Below the pieces are notes generated by a model. That model had not been told where the DNA came from. It saw only the letters and a program-made list of their open reading frames with translations, and did not search any database. From Alphaproteobacteria bacterium (lineage in GTDB: Bacteria; Pseudomonadota; Alphaproteobacteria; UBA8366), in NCBI GenBank assembly GCA_018665505.1, contig JABJCS010000461.1:1-7775 (forward strand): a DNA stretch of 7,775 nt, read 5' to 3'. Shown here one piece after another: positions 1 through 4,897 of the stretch; the first letter of the stretch is position 1; the number at the start of each line of letters is the position of its first letter. The position numbers and the translations under genes are program-made.

Positions 1-730
1 CTTCGTTGAAAGCGAACCGCGGCAGGAAATACGGTGGGCTGTTCTTGTGCAGAACGCCCGAATGTTGCCCGAAGGCGAACTCGAAACCGAGGTCGCGGAC
101 CACCGTCATCGACGCTAAACCCGCTTCGCCATAAGGATATGCCATGAGCTTAGGGGCTTGTCCCAATTCCGCGACGAAGCGTTTGTTCGCCGCTTCCACG
201 TCCATGCGGCTATCGGTGGGACCGCGCCGCGCCATATGAAGATGGGTGTGGGTTTGGCTGCCGATCGTAACACCAGCGTCTCGCAGCTCTCTAATTTGAT
301 CCCAGTTCATATAATCCGGTAATTTTCGGTCGACGGGTTGAGTCGCGACGAATAAGGTGAAGGGCAGGTTGCGTTGCTTCAGGCGCGGGTAGGCTTCCGT
401 GAAGACCGACAAGAAGGCATCATCGATGGAAATGCCGATCGTTCGCTCCGGCACGGGCGTGCCGGATTTTAGCTTACGTAGAATCTCGGGAATTGGCAGG
501 ACGGTATATTTTGAATTTTCCAGTTCCGCTAAATGCCGCTCGAATTGTTCGATGGTGATATTCGTCTGCGCGTGATCGGCTTCACCAAATCGGTGGTACA
601 TTAAAATGACGGCGGAATCAGCCGCAAGCGCCGTGCTCCGAAAAAAGCCCCAGAGCATGACGGCAGCACAGAGAAGGATGAAGCGCCGAAGGTTGCGTTC
701 GGCGCACAATTGCGGCAAGCACGTATTCAC
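1..730 (-). CDS. Polysaccharide deacetylase (NodB/CE4 fold), exported; 3' end outside window
   Basis: The reverse strand encodes 243 residues that run off the left edge. They form a metal-dependent carbohydrate esterase of family CE4, which removes acetyl groups from N-acetylated sugars. Seen: a signal peptide with basic NLRRF at 13-17, a hydrophobic stretch to about 30 and a likely cut after ALA (34-36); MYHRF at 44-48; motif 1 SIDDAF at 101-106, with Asp104 the expected metal ligand; motif 2 HTHLH at 161-165, matching H-T-x-x-H; motif 3 AYPYG at 197-201; and PRF at 237-239. Motif 1 has DDAF in place of the usual DDG. The start is uncertain: GTG at 730 is used here because it places the basic segment near the N-terminus, but an in-frame ATG exists at 772. 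Neither has a strong ribosome binding site. The substrate (cell-wall, capsule or exopolysaccharide) cannot be told. The gene is transcribed away from the rest of the window. Confidence 0.88.
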   Translation of the reverse strand, partial: MNTCLPQLCAERNLRRFILLCAAVMLWGFFRSTALAADSAVILMYHRFGEADHAQTNITIEQFERHLAELENSKYTVLPIPEILRKLKSGTPVPERTIGISIDDAFLSVFTEAYPRLKQRNLPFTLFVATQPVDRKLPDYMNWDQIRELRDAGVTIGSQTHTHLHMARRGPTDSRMDVEAANKRFVAELGQAPKLMAYPYGEAGLASMTVVRDLGFEFAFGQHSGVLHKNSPPYFLPRFAFNE

Positions 731-815
731 GAAACGAAGATTACCGCCGTCTCGCCCATAGCGACAAGTCATTATGCACATTTGCGATGGACGACGCCGG
801 AAACGGAGAGGCTCG
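731..815. promoter_or_regulatory. Divergent intergenic region between deacetylase and reductase genes
   Basis: These 85 bases separate two genes pointing away from each other, so promoters for both must lie here or within the 5' ends of the genes. The segment around 770-779 (cattatgcac) reads like a weak -10 element on either strand (cattat forward, cataat reverse), but no convincing -35 partner was found. Calling it a promoter region rests on gene orientation and is an inference. Confidence 0.4.
805..811 (+). promoter_or_regulatory. Ribosome binding site that fixes the start of the reductase gene
   Basis: GGAGAGG lies 4 bases before the ATG at 816. It supports that start over the in-frame ATG at 774, which has no such site and would add a basic, unconserved 14-residue tail. 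Confidence 0.7.
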
Positions 816-1397
816 ATGCTCGATCAAAACGGACTGGACCTGTTATTTAACAACGCGCGGTCGCAAAAAGCCTGGATTGACCGGCCGGTTGATGAAGCCG
901 TGTTGCGTCAGGTTTATGATTTAGCGATTCTCGGCTCGACGAGCGGGAATTGTCTGCCGATGCGGTTGGTGTTCATCACCAGCAACGAAGGCAAGGAAAA
1001 ACTTCGGCCCACTCTCGGATCAAACAATGTCGACAAGGTGTTAACTGCGCCGGTCATGGCAATCGTGGCCTACGATTTGGAATTTGCGGAACACTTATCG
1101 CGGCTTTTCCCCTATGGGGATGCAAAATCCTGGTTCACCGGAAACCAGTCCCTGATTCAAACTACGGCGCTCCGGAACAGCTCGCTGCAAGGGGCTTACT
1201 TAATGATGGCGGCGCGCGCCATGGGGCTCGATTTTGGTGCCATGTCGGGTTTCGATAACGACAAGGTGGACGAGCTGTTCTTGGCGGATACCACGTTTCG
1301 ATCGAATTTCCTTTGTTGCTTGGGATATGGTGATCCTTCCACTGTTAGTACCCGACTGCCGCGGTTCGAATTCGACGAGATCTGTTCTTTCGCCTGA
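816..1397 (+). CDS. rutE: RutE/HadB-type nitroreductase-family protein, putative malonic semialdehyde reductase
   Basis: The product has 193 residues (E. coli RutE is about 196) and resembles that enzyme over its full length. RutE is a flavin-dependent oxidoreductase of the nitroreductase fold that reduces malonic semialdehyde to 3-hydroxypropionate in the Rut pyrimidine-degradation pathway. Seen: NARSQKAW at 13-20; the signature STSGNCLPMR at 41-50, which corresponds to the FMN-binding SxNCxPxR region; EGKEKLRP at 58-65; LTAPVMAIVAYD at 76-87; LFPYGDAKSWF at 97-107; RNSSLQGAYL at 120-129; and LPRFEFDE near the C-terminus. No other rut genes are present, so the physiological substrate may differ; a general detoxifying or 3-hydroxypropionate-forming role is possible. 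The start was chosen by the ribosome binding site at 805-811 and by family length. tsaB follows after 24 bases, so the two may be co-transcribed. Confidence 0.85.
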   Translation: MLDQNGLDLLFNNARSQKAWIDRPVDEAVLRQVYDLAILGSTSGNCLPMRLVFITSNEGKEKLRPTLGSNNVDKVLTAPVMAIVAYDLEFAEHLSRLFPYGDAKSWFTGNQSLIQTTALRNSSLQGAYLMMAARAMGLDFGAMSGFDNDKVDELFLADTTFRSNFLCCLGYGDPSTVSTRLPRFEFDEICSFA

Positions 1398-1405
1398 TTG
1401 CCGCT

Positions 1406-1412
1406 AGGGGGG
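1406..1412 (+). promoter_or_regulatory. Ribosome binding site that fixes the start of tsaB
   Basis: AGGGGGG lies 9 bases ahead of the ATG at 1422. The ATG gives the family-typical start MYVLGIDCAT. It is preferred over a TTG at 1398 that would add eight unconserved residues and include this site within the coding sequence. Confidence 0.65.
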
Positions 1413-1421
1413 CACGGCGAC

Positions 1422-2090
1422 ATGTATGTTCTCGGTATCGACTGTGCTACTGCCGCCTGCTCGGCAGCGATCTGTCACGACGAAGAAATTATCTCCCGGC
1501 AATATGAAGAGATGGCGCGGGGTCAAGCCGAAGCGCTGGTTCCGATGATCGAGCGCGTCTTATCGGCGGCAGGCCGGAAAGCGATGGACCTGGATCTGAT
1601 CGCTTCTACCGTGGGGCCCGGCGCTTATACTGGTGTGCGAATTGTTCTCTCGACCGCTCAGGCACTTTCACTTGCTGCGTCCGTGCCGCTCGCCGGTGTG
1701 ACGACTTTCGAAGCCATCGCACGCGCTCAAGGTCCGCAGACCCGAGGCATGCTGGTCGCGTTAGAGACAAAACGCGCCGACATCTACGTCCAATATTTTG
1801 ATAAGAACGGATGTCCGGCCTCAAAGCCGGCCGCTGTTGAGGAAGCGACACTGCCTGACCTCTTTCCCGATCAATCGTTGCGGATCGCGGGCGATGCAGG
1901 CGAACGGGCGGCGACCGTTTTACGAGCGGCAGGACGGGATATTGAATTGACGGGTGGTCCGGTGTTACCGGATGCGACCTGGGTCGCGCGTCTTGCCGGG
2001 GAACGCTTCGCCACCGGAGACATCATGGCGGCGGAACCGATGTATCTCAGGCCACCGGACGTGGGACCGCCCAGAAAGAGACGCCCGTGA
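1422..2090 (+). CDS. tsaB: TsaB, tRNA threonylcarbamoyladenosine (t6A37) complex subunit
   Basis: The product has 222 residues, the usual TsaB length. TsaB is the non-catalytic ASKHA-fold partner of TsaD; with TsaE they transfer threonylcarbamoyl from TC-AMP to adenosine 37 of tRNAs reading ANN codons, in the cytoplasm. Seen: an N-terminal beta strand with LGIDCAT at 4-10; the family hallmark VGPGAYTGVR at 64-73 followed by the helix STAQALSLAA; ETKRADIYVQYF at 115-126, equivalent to the DAR-x-x-E/DVY region; and the C-terminal YLRPPDV at 208-214. The last residues (PPRKRRP) are basic and low in complexity. The last bases of the gene overlap the rimI start (GTGA, 4 bases), which suggests translational coupling. 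The tsaB-rimI pair is common in bacteria. tsaD, tsaE and tsaC are not in the window. Confidence 0.95.
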   Translation: MYVLGIDCATAACSAAICHDEEIISRQYEEMARGQAEALVPMIERVLSAAGRKAMDLDLIASTVGPGAYTGVRIVLSTAQALSLAASVPLAGVTTFEAIARAQGPQTRGMLVALETKRADIYVQYFDKNGCPASKPAAVEEATLPDLFPDQSLRIAGDAGERAATVLRAAGRDIELTGGPVLPDATWVARLAGERFATGDIMAAEPMYLRPPDVGPPRKRRP

Positions 2091-2557
2091 ACGACATCCA
2101 TGTTCGGGAAATTGCATTGGGCGAGTTACCAATCGTCGCGCATATTTATGGACAAAGTTTCGACGAACCCTATCCGGAAGTCGTTGCTGCGTCGTTGCTG
2201 CGGACACCGGGCGCGTGGTGTTTGCTCGCGTTCGGCGGTCCAGACCGGACCCCGATGGGATTCTTGATCGCCCGTGTCATCCTGGATGAAGCCGAGGTAT
2301 TATCAATAGGGACGCTGTCGGACGGGCGCCGGCAAGGCGTGGGTACCGCGTTGCTGCGCGCGACGTTCGATGCTGCCCGCACGGAGGGTGCCCGCGTTGT
2401 CCATCTTGAAGTCGGCGAAGACAATCCGGGAGCCATCGCATTGTACCGTAAACTCCATTTTCGGCCGACAGGGCGCAGGGCGAACTATTACCGCCGGGCG
2501 GATCGGCGCCGGGTCGCGGCTATTCTGATGACCTATGATCTAACAGATCTGCAATAA
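2087..2557 (+). CDS. rimI: RimI, ribosomal protein S18 alanine N-acetyltransferase (GNAT fold)
   Basis: The product has 156 residues (E. coli RimI 148) and is a GNAT-family enzyme that uses acetyl-CoA to acetylate the N-terminal alanine of ribosomal protein S18. Seen: the acetyl-CoA pyrophosphate loop RRQGVG at 81-86 followed by the helix TALLRATFDAA; HLEVGEDNPGAIALY at 106-120, which contains Glu108 and Tyr120, aligned by me with the catalytic Glu103 and Tyr115 of Salmonella RimI; and the RimI-typical KLHF...RANYYRR ending at about 137. The start is GTG at 2087, overlapping the tsaB stop by 4 bases. Some alphaproteobacterial RimI-like proteins may have wider N-terminal acetylation targets, so S18 as sole substrate is inferred from the family. 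A 188-base gap follows, suggesting that this transcription unit ends here. Confidence 0.93.
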   Translation: MNDIHVREIALGELPIVAHIYGQSFDEPYPEVVAASLLRTPGAWCLLAFGGPDRTPMGFLIARVILDEAEVLSIGTLSDGRRQGVGTALLRATFDAARTEGARVVHLEVGEDNPGAIALYRKLHFRPTGRRANYYRRADRRRVAAILMTYDLTDLQ

Positions 2558-2745
2558 CGACTAGTAAAGATTCACGACTAAACAGCTTGCTGAGTCGAAT
2601 ATCGGTTTGATAGAGTGTAAATTAACCGATTACCAAGTAATAATCGGAAACACTGTACGAATACAGGTCCCATGGAAGCTTTATCATTTGTCCCATCTAA
2701 AAAGAGGACGGCGCCGAGGGTCCATCGGGAAACAGGAAGCACACT
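2558..2745 (+). promoter_or_regulatory. AT-rich gap upstream of mucR, likely its control region
   Basis: These 188 bases hold no credible gene. They are clearly more AT-rich than their surroundings from about 2570 to 2700. They contain a direct repeat of acgacta (2557-2563 and 2574-2580), the interleaved inverted repeats at 2601-2647, a perfect palindrome cggcgccg (2709-2716), and a good ribosome binding site AGGAAG at 2734-2739, 6 bases before the mucR ATG. Ros/MucR proteins are known to bind AT-rich DNA with T-A steps and often repress their own genes, so autoregulation here is plausible but inferred. No strong -35/-10 pair could be named. Confidence 0.5.
2601..2647 (+). repeat. Three interleaved inverted-repeat arms ahead of mucR
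   Basis: ATCGGTT (2601-2607) is the reverse complement of AACCGAT (2624-2630). The partly shared CCGATTA (2626-2632) is the reverse complement of TAATCGG (2641-2647). The middle arm can therefore pair with the left arm (16-base loop) or the right arm (8-base loop), but not both. There is no T-run after either stem, so neither resembles a standard terminator. They could be protein-binding half-sites or alternative RNA stems. Confidence 0.55.
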
Positions 2746-3174
2746 ATGTCCGAATCGTCGCAAGAGGATAATAACCGCGAGGAACTGCTCGGTCTAACGT
2801 CGGAAATTGTCGCGGCTCACGTATCGAACAATACCGTGGCGGTCAGTGATCTGCCCGATTTGATTGAGCGTGTTTACAAGAGCCTTGCCAGCGTAGGCGC
2901 CGAACAGGAGCCAAGAGCGGATCGTCCCGTACCGGCCATACCCGCAAAACAGTCGGTTACGCCGGACTATATCATCTGTCTCGAGGACGGTAAGAAGCTC
3001 AAGATGCTGAAGCGGCATCTGAAAACGGCGTATAATTTGACGCCGGAAGAGTACCGGGAACGCTGGGGATTGCCACCGGACTATCCGATGGTATCGCCGA
3101 ACTACGCGAAACAGCGCAGCAGGTTGGCGAAAGAAATTGGTTTGGGGACGCGATCTCGGCGAGGGCGCGGTTAA
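2746..3174 (+). CDS. mucR: MucR/Ros family transcriptional regulator with an incomplete zinc-finger site
   Basis: The product has 142 residues, the usual size of Ros/MucR proteins, which bind AT-rich DNA and act as H-NS-like repressors of surface polysaccharide, cell-cycle and virulence genes in alphaproteobacteria. Seen: an N-terminal acidic helix region (about 8-50, with LTSEIVAAHVSNN at 17-29 and LIERVYKSL at 39-47) typical of MucR oligomerisation; a variable proline-containing linker at 51-72; and a DNA-binding domain with YIICLEDGKKLKMLKRHL at 75-92, LTPEEYRERWGLP at 98-110, DYPMVSPNYA at 112-121 and a basic tail. Expected metal ligands are Cys78, Asp81, His91 and a second His; here the second His position is occupied by KTAYN (Ala95, Tyr96), so the fourth ligand is missing. 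Some Mesorhizobium Ros homologues fold without zinc, so function is still likely. The start is supported by AGGAAG at 2734-2739. Confidence 0.92.
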   Translation: MSESSQEDNNREELLGLTSEIVAAHVSNNTVAVSDLPDLIERVYKSLASVGAEQEPRADRPVPAIPAKQSVTPDYIICLEDGKKLKMLKRHLKTAYNLTPEEYRERWGLPPDYPMVSPNYAKQRSRLAKEIGLGTRSRRGRG

Positions 3175-3187
3175 TCCCGTCCGCCTC

Positions 3188-3214
3188 GTGACCCTTTCGC
3201 AGAATTTGTTTAAT
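3188..3214 (+). promoter_or_regulatory. Possible weak promoter or operator ahead of fur
   Basis: In the 58 bases between mucR and fur, GTGACC (3188-3193) and TTTAAT (3209-3214) resemble -35 and -10 elements, though the 15-base spacer is short. The -10 candidate sits in an AT-rich inverted repeat, gaatt-tgttt-aattc (3202-3216), that could bind MucR or Fur. This is a by-eye match only; fur may equally be read from the mucR promoter. Confidence 0.25.
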
Positions 3215-3232
3215 TCAGACGGTAGTTGATGG

Positions 3233-3664
3233 ATGTTGGATTCCCAACGCATCGAACGTCTTTGTTCCGAAAAAGGGCTGAAAATGACCGGTCAGCGCCG
3301 GGTCATTGCGCGCGTTCTATCGGAGTCCGAAGATCACCCGGATGTTGAACTCCTCTATCAACGGGCGACGGCGATCGATCCAAAGATCAGCATTGCCACC
3401 GTATATCGCACGGTACGCCTGTTCGAAGAGGCGAGTATTTTGGACCGCCACGATTTCGGCGATGGCCGCTCGCGCTACGAGGAATCCTCCGAACAGCATC
3501 ACGATCATCTGATTGACATCGAATCCGGCGAGGTGATCGAGTTCACGAACGACGAGATCGAGGCGTTGCAGCGTGAAGTGGCGCGACAGCTTGGCTACAA
3601 GTTGGTAGATCACAAACTCGAACTTTATGCGGTGCCATTGGGTCGAGATAAAGATGCCAAATAA
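3233..3664 (+). CDS. fur: Fur family metal-responsive transcriptional regulator
   Basis: The product has 143 residues, a normal Fur length, and is expected to act as a homodimer repressing iron-uptake genes when loaded with Fe(II). Seen: a winged-helix N-terminal domain with GLKMTGQRRVIARVL at 15-29, a hinge-side ligand candidate His35 in DHPDVELLY, and the recognition helix ISIATVYRTVRLFEE at 52-66; then the dimerisation domain with RYEE at 81-84, HHDHLID at 89-95, GEVIEF at 99-104 and DHKLELYAVP at 126-135. Metal-site residues His35, Glu83 or Glu84, His90, His92 and His127 are available. The CxxC pair of E. coli Fur (after HHDHLI) is replaced by Asp95...Ser98, as in many alphaproteobacterial Fur/Mur proteins. 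It is not Irr, judging from its recognition helix. A manganese-sensing (Mur-like) role cannot be excluded. The ribosome binding site is weak (GGTAG at 3221-3225). Confidence 0.93.
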   Translation: MLDSQRIERLCSEKGLKMTGQRRVIARVLSESEDHPDVELLYQRATAIDPKISIATVYRTVRLFEEASILDRHDFGDGRSRYEESSEQHHDHLIDIESGEVIEFTNDEIEALQREVARQLGYKLVDHKLELYAVPLGRDKDAK

Positions 3665-3945
3665 GGTTTATATTAGCGGTACGCTGTTAAAACGTTCCTG
3701 AAACGGTCCTCTTTCCTAGCTCCCAGCTGGAAAAACTCTCGGCGCTGTCATGTTCTTTCTTTGCGTTTCCATGTTAACGGCCTGCGTTTGCGGTTGGCGA
3801 TAATGCTGTTGTGGACTATCAATTCGGGAGGATCGACGTTTGGATCCTTGTTGAGCGGTGCGGTCGCATCGAGTGGTATGGTAACTGGTATTTGAACAGA
3901 TTGCTTTCTTTGCTCGACACATGACGGGAGGCCAGTGGCGGCGGA
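3665..3945. other. Gap between fur and plsC without a convincing gene
   Basis: These 281 bases hold a hairpin at 3712-3733 and three short plus-strand reading frames: 3750-3803 (17 codons, hydrophobic), 3803-3895 (30 codons, start overlapping the previous stop) and an open stretch at 3778-3924 (48 codons, with GTG at 3811 as its only common start). None has a good ribosome binding site or a recognisable family. GGGAGG at 3924-3929 sits 16 bases before the plsC start, too far to be ideal. The region probably carries the fur 3' end and the plsC promoter, but no clear -35/-10 pair was found. Confidence 0.4.
3712..3733. repeat. Hairpin downstream of fur
   Basis: TTTCC-(T)-AGCT, loop CCC, AGCT-GGAAA gives nine base pairs with one bulged T. 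It lies 48 bases after the fur stop. There is no T-run after it on the plus strand, so it is not a standard intrinsic terminator; it may protect the fur mRNA 3' end or be incidental. Confidence 0.4.
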
Positions 3946-4776
3946 ATGACTAGATCGACGAGTTTAGCTGTTAATAGGCTCTTTCTTCTGGTGGGGCTTA
4001 CGGTATTCATTGTCGTGGTACAGGGTCCCGCCTTGGCGCTGCGGACGAATATGGCGCGTTGGCTACCGAAAATTTGGCTCCGTTGGTGCCGCCGCACGAT
4101 TGGTATGGATGTAACCGTGGCAGGAGGATCTTTAGTTGAGGGTCCGGCCCTGTTTGTCTCGAACCATATCTCATATCTCGATGTGATCGCGATAGGTTCT
4201 GTCATCGACGGTAGTTTTGTTTCTCGCGCCGATATTCGCCAGTGGCCAATATTTGGATTTCTGGCGACGCTCCAGCGCACCGTATTCATCGAACGTAACC
4301 CGCGTCACGCCCGCAAGCACCGGGAAGAATTGACGTCGCGGCTTTCAAGTGGTGATAGGCTTATATTTTTCCCGGAGGGCACGAGCAGTGACGGGACAAC
4401 GATCCTGCCATTCAAGAGCAGTTTGTTCAGCGCCGCTGAGCTTGAAGCGAATAGGCGTCCCGTGCCGGTACAACCGATTTCCATCGCCTATACACGTCTC
4501 GACGGACTTCCGCTCGGACGTTTAATGCGACCACTCTACGCTTGGTATGGTGATATGGATTTTGCTCCGCATTTTTGGCAATTGCTTGGATTGGGACGCT
4601 TTAAGGTCGAGATAACCGTTCACGATGCGGTGACGCTGGAGGGTTTTGATTCCCGGAAAGAATTGGCACGCCACTGCGAACGCGCGATAACGAGTGGATT
4701 TTCCAGGTCGATTGCCGGTCGGGGCGATGACACCCGCGTCCTCGCCCCGCCGCCCAATGCGACGACGACCGCTTGA
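3946..4776 (+). CDS. plsC: 1-acyl-sn-glycerol-3-phosphate acyltransferase family protein (PlsC/OlsA-like)
   Basis: The product has 276 residues and belongs to the membrane-bound acyltransferase family that transfers an acyl chain to lysophosphatidic acid to make phosphatidic acid. Seen: a hydrophobic N-terminal membrane segment at about 11-32; block I NHISYLD at 73-79, giving the catalytic HX4D (His74, Asp79); block II around RTVFIERN at 111-118; block III FFPEGTSSDG at 141-150 with the substrate-binding EGT; LPFKSSLF at 154-161; and block IV region VPVQPISIAY at 173-182. The C-terminal 30 residues are poorly conserved and rich in Ala, Pro and Thr. In Rhodobacter and Sinorhizobium, related proteins (OlsA) acylate lyso-ornithine lipid and may do both jobs, so the acceptor is uncertain. 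The upstream in-frame TGA at 3922 makes ATG 3946 the only reasonable start. The position between fur and miaB matches the usual alphaproteobacterial order. Confidence 0.9.
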   Translation: MTRSTSLAVNRLFLLVGLTVFIVVVQGPALALRTNMARWLPKIWLRWCRRTIGMDVTVAGGSLVEGPALFVSNHISYLDVIAIGSVIDGSFVSRADIRQWPIFGFLATLQRTVFIERNPRHARKHREELTSRLSSGDRLIFFPEGTSSDGTTILPFKSSLFSAAELEANRRPVPVQPISIAYTRLDGLPLGRLMRPLYAWYGDMDFAPHFWQLLGLGRFKVEITVHDAVTLEGFDSRKELARHCERAITSGFSRSIAGRGDDTRVLAPPPNATTTA

Positions 4777-4826
4777 AAGCGTTGATGTTCCGGTGTTAGG
4801 GTAAGATGGAAGATTGTAGAAACTAC

Positions 4827-4844
4827 GGGCGCACAGCGCTTTTT
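4827..4844 (+). terminator. Weak terminator-like hairpin between plsC and miaB
   Basis: GCGC (4829-4832), loop ACA, GCGC (4836-4839) is followed directly by TTTTT (4840-4844). Two G-T pairs could lengthen the stem to six. It has the form of an intrinsic terminator, but the stem is short, so termination may be partial or absent. It lies 50 bases after the plsC stop and 53 bases before the miaB start. Confidence 0.35.
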
Positions 4845-4897
4845 GCATCAATGACTCCTGGGGCAGTGGCTATCGTCCGCGTTCAGAGCGCCTGACG

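Noticed and set aside
774..815. Upstream ATG that would lengthen the reductase by 14 residues
   Set aside because: The added residues are very basic and not seen in RutE proteins, no ribosome binding site precedes it, and it nearly touches the divergent frame.
1398..1421. TTG start for tsaB
   Set aside because: It adds eight unconserved residues and swallows the strong ribosome binding site used by the ATG at 1422.
2537..2549. GATCT-AAC-AGATC inverted repeat at the end of rimI as a terminator
   Set aside because: The stem is 5 pairs, AT-rich, within the coding sequence and not followed by a T-run.
2557..2580. Direct repeat acgacta as an attachment site or operator
   Set aside because: Seven bases in two copies is expected by chance and nothing mobile lies nearby.
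2578..2763. A 61-codon minus-strand frame in the rimI-mucR gap
   Set aside because: It runs across the mucR start and its control region and has no ribosome binding site or recognisable content.
2794..3252. A 152-codon open frame on the minus strand across mucR
   Set aside because: It is antisense to a clear MucR/Ros gene with conserved DNA-binding residues and shows no family features.
3819..4289. A 156-codon open frame on the minus strand across the plsC 5' half
   Set aside because: It lies opposite a clear acyltransferase gene, has no recognisable motif and its composition looks like an antisense shadow.
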